NCBI RefSeq assembly: GCF_044542075.1
Contig: NZ_JBITTU010000003.1
Span: 248,001-312,000 of the forward strand
Direction of reading: 5' to 3'
DNA length: 64,000 bases
Source: Leeuwenhoekiella sp044542075
GTDB taxonomy: Bacteria > Bacteroidota > Bacteroidia > Flavobacteriales > Flavobacteriaceae
Below the pieces are notes generated by a model. It was not told the DNA's origin. It ran no database searches and worked only from the letters and a program-made list of their open reading frames with translations. Positions 34,600 to 44,486 of this stretch are shown one piece after another. How positions within the stretch are numbered: the stretch's first letter is position 1; every line of letters begins with the position of its first letter. The position numbers and the translations under genes are program-made.

Positions 34600-36059
34600 T
34601 TTTATTAAAAGACATATTGTATAAAGTGACATTAGAGTCTGTAACAGGTAATCCTAATGTGCCTGTTAATGAGGTGCACTTTGATTCGCGTAAAGTAGGC
34701 TTAAATGATGTTTTTGTAGCTGTAAAAGGTACGCAAAGCAATGGTCATGAGTATATAGCAAAAGCAGAAAAGCAGGGAGCGATTGCCATCATTTGTGAAG
34801 AGATGCCGTCTCAATTTGTAAATGGGATAACGTATGTGCAGACTTCAAACTCTGCGAAAGCTTTGGCAATAATTGCCTCTAATTATTACAACAATCCATC
34901 AGAAAATTTAAAATTAGTAGGTATTACCGGTACAAACGGTAAAACAACTATAGCCACATTATTATATCAGCTTTTTACTAAGGCGGGTTTTAAAACTGGT
35001 TTACTTTCTACAGTACGGGTTATGGTCGCAGATAAAGAATATGCTGCCACTCATACCACACCAGATTCACTTACAATCAATAGATATTTAGCAGAAATGA
35101 ATGCTGAAGGTATTGAGTACTGCTTTATGGAAGTTAGCTCACACGGCATTCATCAAATGCGTACTGAAGGTTTACATTTTGCTGGAGGAATTTTCACAAA
35201 CCTCACACACGACCATCTCGATTACCACAGCAGTTTTGCAGAATATAGAGATGTAAAGAAATCATTTTTTGACAAGTTACCTAAAGATGCATTTGCGCTT
35301 GTGAATATAGATGATCGCAATGGGCAGATTATGCTTCAAAATACTCAGGCAAAAAAATTAACCTATGCGCTTAAATCGTATGCAGACTATAGAGCACAAA
35401 TTTTAGAAAATCAGTTTACTGGTTTATTGCTTAAGGTAAATGATACTGAAGTTTGGGTGAAGTTAATAGGATCTTTCAACGCTTATAATGTACTGGCTAT
35501 TTATGCTGCTACAGAGTTGCTGGGTCTAACACAGATTGAGGCACTTCAGTATTTGTCTGAATTAACGAGTGTAAGTGGAAGGTTTCAGTATTTGATTTCA
35601 TCAAAAAAAATTACTGCGATTGTAGATTATGCACATACGCCAGATGCATTAAAAAACGTGCTTGAAACAATTAATGACATCCGTACAAAAAATGAAAACC
35701 TGATTACAGTTGTAGGCTGTGGTGGTGACCGAGATCGCACTAAGCGTCCAGTTATGGGTAAGATTGCAGCAGCATTAAGTACAAAAGTAATTTTCACGAG
35801 TGACAACCCACGTAGTGAAGATCCTGATGCTATTATTGAAGAAATAGAAAAAGGTGTAGAGCCGCTAGATTATAAAAAGACACTTTCAATTACGTCACGA
35901 AAACAAGCAATTAAAACGGCTTGTCAAATGGCAGAAGAGAATGATATCATCTTGATCGCCGGGAAAGGACATGAAACTTACCAGGAAGTAAAAGGAAAAC
36001 GAACCGATTTTGATGATTTCAAAATTGTGCAAGAACTGTTAACTGAACTAAATAAATAA
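34596..36059 (+). CDS. murE: UDP-N-acetylmuramoyl-L-alanyl-D-glutamate--2,6-diaminopimelate ligase
   Basis: A 487-residue Mur ligase. The ATP-binding loop GITGTNGKTT is at 109-118. The DNPR motif at 403-406 is the diagnostic sequence for meso-diaminopimelate, so the peptidoglycan is of the DAP type. HTTPDS and SSHGIHQMR are also conserved. The start is GTG at 34596, overlapping the ftsI stop by 4 nt. mraY follows after a short gap. Confidence 0.96.
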   Translation: MILLKDILYKVTLESVTGNPNVPVNEVHFDSRKVGLNDVFVAVKGTQSNGHEYIAKAEKQGAIAIICEEMPSQFVNGITYVQTSNSAKALAIIASNYYNNPSENLKLVGITGTNGKTTIATLLYQLFTKAGFKTGLLSTVRVMVADKEYAATHTTPDSLTINRYLAEMNAEGIEYCFMEVSSHGIHQMRTEGLHFAGGIFTNLTHDHLDYHSSFAEYRDVKKSFFDKLPKDAFALVNIDDRNGQIMLQNTQAKKLTYALKSYADYRAQILENQFTGLLLKVNDTEVWVKLIGSFNAYNVLAIYAATELLGLTQIEALQYLSELTSVSGRFQYLISSKKITAIVDYAHTPDALKNVLETINDIRTKNENLITVVGCGGDRDRTKRPVMGKIAAALSTKVIFTSDNPRSEDPDAIIEEIEKGVEPLDYKKTLSITSRKQAIKTACQMAEENDIILIAGKGHETYQEVKGKRTDFDDFKIVQELLTELNK

Positions 36060-36096
36060 GTCAAAAACGCGCATTGCGTAATTGAATTTTAAAAAT

Positions 36097-37329
36097 ATGC
36101 TGTTTTACTTTTTTGAATATTTAGAGCGTACATACAATTTCCCGGGGGCAAGTCTCTTTGGGTTTATTACGTTTAGGGCGGCTATTGCAATTTTAATGTC
36201 GTTAGCAATCTCTACAATCTGGGGAAAGCGAATCATTGTTTATTTACAAAGAAAGCAATTAGGAGAATCTATACGAGACCTTGGTTTAGAAGGTCAGGTA
36301 GAAAAGGCAGGTACTCCTACTATGGGAGGTCTAATTATAATATTGGCAACTTTAATACCAGTTTTATTACTTGCTAAACTAGAGAATATTTATGTGATCC
36401 TCTTAATTGTAACTACTCTTTGGATGGGTGCAATTGGTTTTATGGATGACTACTTAAAAATCAAAAAGAAGAACAAAGAAGGGCTTCAGGGGAAGTTTAA
36501 AATATTTGGTCAGATTGGGCTGGGTGTAATTGTAGGAGCAACAATGTTCTTTCATCCGGGAATTACGGTTAAGCAAGAAATTGCAAATAACCCTATTCAA
36601 CAAGAAGAGCTTGTAGATAGTAGTGCGCGTGAATTTTCTTCGGAAGAAAAAGCATTGACTACAACTATCCCATTTGTCAAAAATAATGAGATAGACTACA
36701 GTATTTTGGTAAGTTGGTTAGGTCCTGATTATCTAAAATACTCGTGGTTGCTATTTATCCCTATTGTAATTTTTATAGTGACAGCAGTTTCTAATGGTGC
36801 AAATCTTACCGATGGAATAGATGGGCTCGCAGCGGGTTCTTCGGCTATAATTGTGTTGACCCTGGGGATTTTTGCCTGGGTTTCTGGTAATATCATATTT
36901 AGTGATTATCTAGATGTTATGTATATCCCGAGATCTGGGGAGATGGTAATTTTTATTACCGCTTTTGTAGGAGCCTTAGTTGGTTTTCTTTGGTACAATA
37001 CTTATCCAGCTCAAGTGTTTATGGGGGATACGGGGAGTTTAACTATAGGAGGTATTATTGCGGTTATTGCAATTGCGATTCGTAAAGAATTACTAATACC
37101 TATACTTTGCGGGATCTTCTTTATGGAAACGCTGTCGGTAATGCTACAGGTGAGCTGGTTTAAATACACTAAGAAAAAATCTGGTGAGGGGCGTCGCATA
37201 TTTTTAATGTCGCCGTTACATCATCATTACCAAAAGAAAGGAATACACGAGAGTAAGATTGTTACTCGTTTTTGGATTATAGGCATTTTACTAGCTATTA
37301 TCACAATTGTAACCTTAAAAGTAAGGTAG
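36097..37329 (+). CDS. mraY: Phospho-N-acetylmuramoyl-pentapeptide-transferase
   Basis: About 410 residues from the ATG at 36097 (MLFYFFEYLERTYNFPGAS); an upstream in-frame TTG at 36082 would add five residues, but the ATG matches the usual N-terminus. A polytopic enzyme making lipid I from UDP-MurNAc-pentapeptide and undecaprenyl phosphate. GFMDDYLK, NGANLTDGIDGLAAG and SPLHHHYQKKG carry catalytic residues. A polar insertion of about 50-60 residues (from about HPGITVKQEI to NNEIDYSI) interrupts the core and makes the protein longer than the usual 360; this is common in Bacteroidota. It abuts murD directly. Confidence 0.95.
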   Translation: MLFYFFEYLERTYNFPGASLFGFITFRAAIAILMSLAISTIWGKRIIVYLQRKQLGESIRDLGLEGQVEKAGTPTMGGLIIILATLIPVLLLAKLENIYVILLIVTTLWMGAIGFMDDYLKIKKKNKEGLQGKFKIFGQIGLGVIVGATMFFHPGITVKQEIANNPIQQEELVDSSAREFSSEEKALTTTIPFVKNNEIDYSILVSWLGPDYLKYSWLLFIPIVIFIVTAVSNGANLTDGIDGLAAGSSAIIVLTLGIFAWVSGNIIFSDYLDVMYIPRSGEMVIFITAFVGALVGFLWYNTYPAQVFMGDTGSLTIGGIIAVIAIAIRKELLIPILCGIFFMETLSVMLQVSWFKYTKKKSGEGRRIFLMSPLHHHYQKKGIHESKIVTRFWIIGILLAIITIVTLKVR

Positions 37330-38664
37330 ATGAAACGGTTAGTGATTTTGGGTGGTGGTGAGAGCGGAGTTGGTACTGCAATACTTGGTAAAAAACAAGG
37401 CTTTGAAGTTTTTGTATCTGACTTTGGGAAGATAAAAGACAACTACCGAGACGTTCTTAAAGAGTTTGAGATTGAATGGGAAGATGGCGGTCATACTGAG
37501 GCTAAAATTGTTAACGCAGACCTGGTTATGAAAAGTCCCGGGATTCCTGATAAAGCACCATTAGTAAAAGTATTAGTGGCTAAAGGAGTTTCAGTGATTT
37601 CAGAAATTGAGTTTGCGGCGCGATTTACAACCGGAACTTTAATTGGTATCACGGGTAGTAATGGCAAAACAACTACCACAATGCTCATGGCACATATATT
37701 AAAACATGCAGAACTTAAGAGTGTTGCAGCAGGTAATATAGGAGACAGTTTTGCAAAGTGGGTAGCTATAAATGATCAAGACTATTACGCGCTTGAGATT
37801 AGTAGCTTTCAATTAGATGGTATAACAAGTTTTGCACCGCATATCGCCATACTAATGAACATAACACCAGATCATCTGGATAGATATGAGTACAAATTTG
37901 AAAATTACATCCGGTCTAAATTCCGCATAGCGGAAAATCAAACCGAAAATGATTTTTTGATTTACGATGCTGATGATCCCGTGATTACAGAATGGTTAGA
38001 AAAGCACCCGGTTAAATCAAGACTGATGCCTTTTTCAATTACAAAAGAATTAAAACAAGGAGCGTTTTACGCAAACGAAGAAATAAACATAATAACTGAC
38101 GATACGAGAATGACTATGTCAACAAAAAAATTAGAAATTAAAGGTGCTCATAATACTAAAAATGCGATGGCAGCAGCGACAGCTTCTCGATTACTAAGTA
38201 TTCGCAAGGCTACCATACGAGAATCTTTAGAAGGTTTTCAGGGTGTAGAACATCGCTTAGAATACGTTTTAAAGATTAACAATGTGTCTTATATAAACGA
38301 TTCTAAAGCAACTAATGTGAACGCTACATTTTATGCCCTTGACAGCATGAGCGCACCTACAGTCTGGATTGTAGGAGGTGTAGATAAAGGAAATGATTAT
38401 AAAGACCTTTTTCCGTTAGTGAATGAGAAAGTGAAAGCTATAATCTGTCTGGGTGTTGACAATGCAAAATTGCTACACACTTTTAGTAATATGGTAGAAA
38501 CTATTATTGAGACAGAATCTATTTCTGAAGCAGTGAAGATCGCTTATAAATTAACAGATAAGGGAGATAATGTATTGCTGTCACCGGCTTGTGCAAGTTT
38601 TGATTTGTTTGATAATTACGAAGATCGCGGCAGACAATTCAAAAATGCAGTAAGAAATTTATAA
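37330..38664 (+). CDS. murD: UDP-N-acetylmuramoyl-L-alanine--D-glutamate ligase
   Basis: A 444-residue Mur ligase that adds D-Glu. The N-terminal nucleotide-like domain begins VILGGGESGVG, the ATP loop GITGSNGKTTTT is at 106-117, followed by SSFQLD and NDSKATNVNAT. Length is normal. The ATG follows the mraY stop with no gap. ftsW starts 26 nt downstream. Confidence 0.96.
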   Translation: MKRLVILGGGESGVGTAILGKKQGFEVFVSDFGKIKDNYRDVLKEFEIEWEDGGHTEAKIVNADLVMKSPGIPDKAPLVKVLVAKGVSVISEIEFAARFTTGTLIGITGSNGKTTTTMLMAHILKHAELKSVAAGNIGDSFAKWVAINDQDYYALEISSFQLDGITSFAPHIAILMNITPDHLDRYEYKFENYIRSKFRIAENQTENDFLIYDADDPVITEWLEKHPVKSRLMPFSITKELKQGAFYANEEINIITDDTRMTMSTKKLEIKGAHNTKNAMAAATASRLLSIRKATIRESLEGFQGVEHRLEYVLKINNVSYINDSKATNVNATFYALDSMSAPTVWIVGGVDKGNDYKDLFPLVNEKVKAIICLGVDNAKLLHTFSNMVETIIETESISEAVKIAYKLTDKGDNVLLSPACASFDLFDNYEDRGRQFKNAVRNL

Positions 38665-38690
38665 TACTTAATAATTAATTACAAACTTAG

Positions 38691-39896
38691 TTGAGTACAT
38701 CAAAAAACATATTTGCCACTTTAAAAGGAGATCGCTCTATATGGGCTATCACTGCTTTTCTGGCATTGTTTTCTTTTTTACCGGTATTTAGTGCAAGCAG
38801 TAACCTCGCGTATTTATACGGCGGTAACGGAGATACGTTTCCGTATTTGTTGCGTCATTTTATGCACTTAGTTTTGGGTTTTGCAATTATCTACGGTGTA
38901 CATAAAGTGCCTTCTCATTATTTTAAAGGGCTTTCAATTATAGGTATCCCTATTGTAATTATTCTTCTAATAATTACAATGGCTCAGGGCACTGTGATAG
39001 ACGGTTCTAATGCCAGTAGATGGATTAAAGTGCCATTTGTAGGGATTACGTTTCAAACTTCTACGCTGGCTTCGGTTGTGTTAATGATTTATATAGCGCG
39101 CTATCTTTCTAGAATTAAGGATAAAACAATCACATTTAAAGAGAGTATTTTGCCGCTTTGGGTTCCTGTTGCGCTTATTTTAGGAATGATATTGCCGGCT
39201 AACTTTTCTACAACTGCTATCATGTTTGTGATGGTATTGACACTGGTCTTCTTAGGTGGATATCCCATTAAATATTTATCGATTATTGTAGCTACAGGTT
39301 TGCTAGCGCTAACCTTATTTGTTCTGGCAGCAAAAGCATTTCCGGGAGTTTTTCCTAACCGCGTTGATACGTGGATTAGTCGTATAGACAGTTTTTCTGA
39401 TGATGAAGATAGTGAGGGTGATTACCAGATAGAAAAGGCAAAAATAGCGATCGCGACCGGTGGTCTTGTGGGTATGGGGCCGGGTAAAAGCATTCAGAAA
39501 AACTTTTTACCGCAATCATCTTCAGATTTTATCTACGCGATAATTGTTGAAGAATTTGGTCTAATAGGCGGGTTAACGCTTTTAGTAATGTATTTACTGT
39601 TGCTTTTTAGAATTTTGGTTATCGCAAACAAAGCGCCTACTGTGTTTGGTAAATTAGCTGTAATAGGAGTAGGTATCCCTATTGTTTTTCAGGCATTAAT
39701 CAATATGGCTGTAGCTGTAGAATTATTTCCGGTAACGGGGCAAACATTGCCACTTGTAAGTAGTGGAGGGACTTCTATCTGGATGACTTGTTTAGCTATA
39801 GGAATTATACTAAGCGTAAGTGTTAAACGAGATGAAGTACGGGTCAAAGAAGAAGAGGAAATGAATCCGCTTGATATTTTAAGTGAAGCGATTTAA
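38691..39896 (+). CDS. ftsW: Septal peptidoglycan polymerase FtsW
   Basis: A 401-residue SEDS glycosyltransferase with about ten membrane helices. It polymerises lipid II at the septum together with FtsI. SEDS signatures include the extracellular-loop region with a conserved acidic residue (SDFIYAIIVEEFGLIG) and PLVSSGGTSIW near the end. The start is TTG at 38691. The C-terminus is charged and cytoplasmic. No MurJ-type flippase is in the cluster. Confidence 0.94.
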   Translation: MSTSKNIFATLKGDRSIWAITAFLALFSFLPVFSASSNLAYLYGGNGDTFPYLLRHFMHLVLGFAIIYGVHKVPSHYFKGLSIIGIPIVIILLIITMAQGTVIDGSNASRWIKVPFVGITFQTSTLASVVLMIYIARYLSRIKDKTITFKESILPLWVPVALILGMILPANFSTTAIMFVMVLTLVFLGGYPIKYLSIIVATGLLALTLFVLAAKAFPGVFPNRVDTWISRIDSFSDDEDSEGDYQIEKAKIAIATGGLVGMGPGKSIQKNFLPQSSSDFIYAIIVEEFGLIGGLTLLVMYLLLLFRILVIANKAPTVFGKLAVIGVGIPIVFQALINMAVAVELFPVTGQTLPLVSSGGTSIWMTCLAIGIILSVSVKRDEVRVKEEEEMNPLDILSEAI

Positions 39897-39914
39897 TAAG
39901 ATATAAATTAAGAT

Positions 39915-41009
39915 TTGAAAAACTATAAATTCATACTATCAGGTGGCGGAACCGGAGGGCATATTTACCCTGCGATTGCTATTGCAGATGCTTTAAAAGA
40001 AAAATACCCGCAAGCGGAATTTCTCTTTGTAGGCGCTCAGGATCGTATGGAAATGGAAAAAGTACCGGCTGCCGGTTATACGATTGAAGGATTATGGATT
40101 GCAGGTTTGCAACGTAAACTCACTCTTTCAAACTTAATGTTTCCATTTAAATTAATGAGTAGTTTAATAAAATCTGCTAAGATAATTAGAAAGTTCAAGC
40201 CTGATGCAGTAATAGGCACCGGTGGTTTTGCAAGCGGACCGTTACTAAAAATGGCAACACGGTCAAACATTCCTGCATTGATTCAGGAGCAAAATAGTTT
40301 TGCAGGTATTACAAATAAACTATTAGCAAAAAACGTGCAGAAAATTTGTGTGGCTTATGAAGGTATGCAGCAGTTTTTTCCGCAGCAAAAGATTGTAATT
40401 ACAGGTAATCCAGTGCGTCAGGATTTATTAGATATTGCTTCTAAACGTATTCAGGGATTAGAAAAATACAATCTCGATAATACTAAAAAGACGCTTTTAA
40501 TACTTGGCGGAAGTCTGGGAGCACGTGCGATAAATAAATTAATTAATCAGGAATTACAATTTATTTTAGATAAGAACGTACAGGTTTTATGGCAAAGCGG
40601 TAAGATGTATTTTGAAGAATATAAAACACACAATACTGCCAGTAATGTACAGGTTTTACCTTTTATAGATAGAATGGACTTAGCGTACGCAGCTGCAGAT
40701 GTAATCATAAGCAGAGCAGGTGCAGGATCTGTTTCTGAACTAGCACTTGTAGGAAAGCCCGTGATTTTTATTCCATCGCCAAATGTTGCAGAAGATCATC
40801 AGACTAAAAATGCAGAAGCCATTGTCGCTAAAGACGCTGCGATTTTGATCAAGGAAAGCGAACTGGCAACAGTTTTTAAAATTGAATTTTCAAAGCTAGT
40901 TTCAGATGAAGACAGACAGCAGGTTTTGGGCTCCAATTTTAAAAAATTAGCATTGCCTGAAGCCACTCAAAAAATAGTAAACGAAGTAGAAAAGCTACTC
41001 AATAAATAA
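39915..41009 (+). CDS. murG: UDP-N-acetylglucosamine--N-acetylmuramyl-(pentapeptide) pyrophosphoryl-undecaprenol GlcNAc transferase
   Basis: A 364-residue GT-B glycosyltransferase (GT28) that converts lipid I to lipid II at the inner face of the membrane. The first Gly-rich loop SGGGTGGHIYPA is at 9-20, the second is LGGSLGARAIN near 200, and the UDP-GlcNAc site is SRAGAGSVSEL near 270. The start is TTG at 39915; it is the only start before the Gly-rich loop. Confidence 0.96.
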   Translation: MKNYKFILSGGGTGGHIYPAIAIADALKEKYPQAEFLFVGAQDRMEMEKVPAAGYTIEGLWIAGLQRKLTLSNLMFPFKLMSSLIKSAKIIRKFKPDAVIGTGGFASGPLLKMATRSNIPALIQEQNSFAGITNKLLAKNVQKICVAYEGMQQFFPQQKIVITGNPVRQDLLDIASKRIQGLEKYNLDNTKKTLLILGGSLGARAINKLINQELQFILDKNVQVLWQSGKMYFEEYKTHNTASNVQVLPFIDRMDLAYAAADVIISRAGAGSVSELALVGKPVIFIPSPNVAEDHQTKNAEAIVAKDAAILIKESELATVFKIEFSKLVSDEDRQQVLGSNFKKLALPEATQKIVNEVEKLLNK

Positions 41010-41022
41010 TAAAATAAGAGCA

Positions 41023-42372
41023 TTGAATAAGTTAAACGACATATCTAATTTTTACTTTATCGGCATTGGCGGTATAGGTATGAGTGCGTTAGCTCGTTAT
41101 TTTAAAGCAGCAGGTAAAAACGTTGCGGGTTATGATAAAACACCTTCAGGTATTACTTCCTCATTAGAAGAATTAGGTATTGCTATTACGTTTAAAGATT
41201 CGGTAGAAGAGATTCCTTCTATATATAAAGATATAGAGCATACACTCGTGGTTTATACACCTGCGGTGCCTAAGAATCACGCGGGCTATCAATTTTTTAT
41301 TCAGTATAATTTCAACATCTCAAAACGTGCAGAAGTACTGGGGATGTTGACTCAGGAGAAATTTTGTCTAGCCGTCGCAGGTACTCACGGTAAGACGACC
41401 ACAAGTGCTATGTTAGGCCACTTAATGGCAGCTTGTGAATTGCCGGTAACCGCATTTTTAGGTGGCATCGCAGAAAATTATCAAAGTAATTTAATACAGC
41501 AGGGAGAAGAGATTGTTGTGGTAGAGGCAGATGAGTTTGATCGCTCATTTATGCAGCTTTATCCTAATATTGCTGCCATTACGTCTATGGATGCAGATCA
41601 TCTAGATATTTATGGAGATGCAGAAACCCTACAGCAAAGTTTCAGAGATTTTGCAGCTCAGGTAAAAGAAGACGGAATACTCTTTGTAGCTAATGACTTA
41701 CCATTAGCAGGAATTACAGTAGGGATTGAAGATGACGCTGTATATACAGCAATAAATGTAAAAATAGAAAACGGAGCGTATCATTTTGATCTAAAACATC
41801 CTGATGGTTTGCTTAAAGATTTGGCGCTTAACCTGCCTGGTAGACATAATTTGTCTAACGCGATAACAGCTTTGGCGATGGCTTTAAAATACGGCTGCCC
41901 TGCCCAGAAGCTCGCCAAGGCGCTATTCGCATTTAAAGGGGTTAATCGCAGATTTACGTATAGAATAAATACAGCAGACCACGTGCTTATTGATGATTAT
42001 GCACATCATCCTACAGAAATTGATGCAGTACATAATGCCGTACGCGAGATGTATCCTAATAGACGGGTTTTAGCTGTTTTTCAACCGCATCTTTACAGTC
42101 GTACCCACGATTTTATGGAGGAGTTTGCACGCAGTTTATCTCAATTTGATGAGTTACTTCTCTTAGATATTTACCCGGCTCGGGAAGAGCCAATAGCAGG
42201 TGTTAATGCTCAAGAATTAATTAATCTTGTTACTTGCCCTAGAAAACAGCTCGTGAGTAAAAATGAGCTTGAGGAAAAAATGAGGGAGTCAAAGGCAACT
42301 ATTAAAGTAATGATGGGTGCCGGCGATATTGGCGAAGAAATATTAAAAATCACTAAAAACTTCAGCAAATGA
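41023..42372 (+). CDS. murC: UDP-N-acetylmuramate--L-alanine ligase
   Basis: A 449-residue Mur ligase that adds the first amino acid (L-Ala). The N-terminal IGIGGIGMSALA is at 13-24, the ATP loop GTHGKTTTS at 120-128 and DDYAHHPTEI in the C-terminal region. The start is TTG at 41023, 13 nt after murG. The end overlaps the ftsQ start by 4 nt (ATGA). Confidence 0.96.
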   Translation: MNKLNDISNFYFIGIGGIGMSALARYFKAAGKNVAGYDKTPSGITSSLEELGIAITFKDSVEEIPSIYKDIEHTLVVYTPAVPKNHAGYQFFIQYNFNISKRAEVLGMLTQEKFCLAVAGTHGKTTTSAMLGHLMAACELPVTAFLGGIAENYQSNLIQQGEEIVVVEADEFDRSFMQLYPNIAAITSMDADHLDIYGDAETLQQSFRDFAAQVKEDGILFVANDLPLAGITVGIEDDAVYTAINVKIENGAYHFDLKHPDGLLKDLALNLPGRHNLSNAITALAMALKYGCPAQKLAKALFAFKGVNRRFTYRINTADHVLIDDYAHHPTEIDAVHNAVREMYPNRRVLAVFQPHLYSRTHDFMEEFARSLSQFDELLLLDIYPAREEPIAGVNAQELINLVTCPRKQLVSKNELEEKMRESKATIKVMMGAGDIGEEILKITKNFSK

Positions 42373-43085
42373 AAATAGGGTGGTTTTATATACGAATGAT
42401 CTGTTTAGTGCTTGTAACACTGTTTTTAGTTGCATTTTCGCACAAGCGTAACGCAGACCGAAAAATCAAGGCGGTAAAAGTGAATTTTGAAGCTGGGGCA
42501 AATCTTTTTATCACTGCTGAGACGGTTGATAAATTGTTGATACAAAATGGAAAACCATTGGAGGGACAGCCTAAAGATATTCTAGTTTTGAAAAATTTAG
42601 AGGCAACATTAGATTCGCACGCAATGATTTCTGATGCAGATGTTTACCTAACCTTAGACGGTGTATTAGGTGCTTCAGTTAAGCAACGAAAACCACTAGG
42701 TCGCGTGCAGGAACAAAAACCGTATTATATAGATGAGCAAGGTGCATCAATGCCTTTGTCATCTAACTACTCTGCTCGAGTACCTTTAATTGAAGGTGTT
42801 TCAAAAGAGCAGATAGGAGAGGTTTACCCATTATTAAAATATTTACAGCAAGACGATTTACTTGCCACACAAGTAATAGGTATAAGCCGAAATCAAAATG
42901 GAGATTATAGTTTAACGCCTCGCGTGTTAAACTATAACATCAGTTTAGGAAAGATTAAAGATTTGCAAAGCAAGTTTGCAAACTATAAAGCTTTTTATCA
43001 AAAGGCGATTAAAGACAATAGTCTCAGCGTATATAAAAATATAGATCTGCGGTTTAAAGGGCAGGTCGTTGGGACAAAATTTTAA
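42369..43085 (+). CDS. ftsQ: Cell division protein FtsQ-like
   Basis: A 238-residue bitopic protein. One membrane helix lies at about 5-23 (WFYIRMICLVLVTLFLVAF), followed by a POTRA-like region (ADVYLTLDGVLGASVKQRKPLGRV). Sequence conservation is weak, but position between murC and ftsA and topology identify FtsQ. It would bring FtsL and the FtsWI synthase to the septum. It overlaps murC by 4 nt and precedes ftsA by 3 nt. Confidence 0.88.
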   Translation: MKIGWFYIRMICLVLVTLFLVAFSHKRNADRKIKAVKVNFEAGANLFITAETVDKLLIQNGKPLEGQPKDILVLKNLEATLDSHAMISDADVYLTLDGVLGASVKQRKPLGRVQEQKPYYIDEQGASMPLSSNYSARVPLIEGVSKEQIGEVYPLLKYLQQDDLLATQVIGISRNQNGDYSLTPRVLNYNISLGKIKDLQSKFANYKAFYQKAIKDNSLSVYKNIDLRFKGQVVGTKF

Positions 43086-43088
43086 GTT

Positions 43089-44435
43089 ATGGAGCAGAAA
43101 GACATAGCAGTAGGTTTAGACATTGGTACCACCAAGATTGTCGCTATGATAGGTCGTTACAACGAGTATCATAAATTAGAAATTCTAGGAATAGGAAAAT
43201 CTAAGAGCCTTGGTGTACATAGGGGTGTTGTAAATAATATTACACAAACCATACAGTCTATTCAGCAGGCGGTACAGGAAGCAGAGAGTGTGTCTGGCAT
43301 GAAGATTGAAGATGTAGTGGTAGGTATAGCAGGGCAACACATACGTAGTTTACAACATAGCGATTACATAACCAGAGCAGATGCAGATCAGGTTATAGGG
43401 CCTCGAGATATAGATATGCTTTGTAATCAAGTACATAAATTGGTGATGCTTCCAGGAGAAGAGATTATTCACGTGCTTCCGCAGGAATATAAAGTAGACG
43501 GTCAAGCCGAAATTACACAGCCTATAGGGATGTATGGTGGTAGACTGGAGGCAAATTTTCACGTGGTTGTAGGGCAGGTGAGTAGCATACGCAACATAGG
43601 TCGTTGTGTAAAAAGTGCCGGTCTTAATCTTGATAAAATCACATTAGAGCCTTTAGCTTCCGCAAATGCGGTATTAAGTCAGGAGGAAAAAGAAGCTGGT
43701 GTGGCTTTAATAGATATAGGTGGAGGTACAACAGATCTTGCCATTTTTAAAGATGGTATCATTAGACATACAGCCGTAATTCCTTTTGGAGGTAATGTGA
43801 TTACTGAAGATATTAAAGAGGGGTGCAGTATTATTGAAAAGCAGGCAGAGCTTCTTAAAATTAAGTTTGGTTCTGCATGGCCGGGAGAAAATAAAGACAA
43901 TGAGATTGTTTCTATACCGGGATTACGCGGTAGAGAGCCTAAAGAAATTACACTTAAAAACCTATCTAAGATCATACACGCACGGGTTGTAGAGATCGTT
44001 GAGCAGGTATATCTCGAGATTAAAAATTATGGTCACGAGGAGCAAAAGAAAAAACTTATTGCCGGTATTGTTTTAACAGGAGGTGGCTCTCAGCTTAAAC
44101 ATTTGAAACAATTGGTAGAATACATCACAGGGATGGATACTCGCATTGGCTATCCTAACGAGCACTTGGCAGGTGATAGTGATTCTGAGACCACAAGCCC
44201 GTTATATGCAACTGCTGTAGGTCTTGTAATGAACAGTCTGGAGCATCGTAGAGATGAGCCAGAAGCACAACAAGATACAGCGATTGTAGAAGAAGAAGTG
44301 CCTGTAGAAGAACCAGAAGTACTACTTGATCAAGATGATGAAGAGATTGAACAACCAAAAGAGAAGAAAATGCGCAAAAGTATCTTTGATACTTGGGCAG
44401 AAAAGTTTAAAGACTTTTTAGATAATGCAGAATAA
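43089..44435 (+). CDS. ftsA: Cell division protein FtsA
   Basis: A 448-residue actin-like ATPase. The phosphate loops are GLDIGTTKIVAMIG at 9-22 and LIDIGGGTTDLAIF near 210. The core ends around 385 and is followed by a very acidic linker (EEEVPVEEPEVLLDQDDEE, about 400-425) and a C-terminal amphipathic helix (RKSIFDTWAEKFKDFL) for membrane binding. It tethers FtsZ filaments to the membrane. It lies 51 nt before ftsZ. Confidence 0.95.
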   Translation: MEQKDIAVGLDIGTTKIVAMIGRYNEYHKLEILGIGKSKSLGVHRGVVNNITQTIQSIQQAVQEAESVSGMKIEDVVVGIAGQHIRSLQHSDYITRADADQVIGPRDIDMLCNQVHKLVMLPGEEIIHVLPQEYKVDGQAEITQPIGMYGGRLEANFHVVVGQVSSIRNIGRCVKSAGLNLDKITLEPLASANAVLSQEEKEAGVALIDIGGGTTDLAIFKDGIIRHTAVIPFGGNVITEDIKEGCSIIEKQAELLKIKFGSAWPGENKDNEIVSIPGLRGREPKEITLKNLSKIIHARVVEIVEQVYLEIKNYGHEEQKKKLIAGIVLTGGGSQLKHLKQLVEYITGMDTRIGYPNEHLAGDSDSETTSPLYATAVGLVMNSLEHRRDEPEAQQDTAIVEEEVPVEEPEVLLDQDDEEIEQPKEKKMRKSIFDTWAEKFKDFLDNAE

Positions 44436-44486
44436 AAAATTGAATAAGAAAAACATCCAACTAATAAACCGGTAAAACGATATACT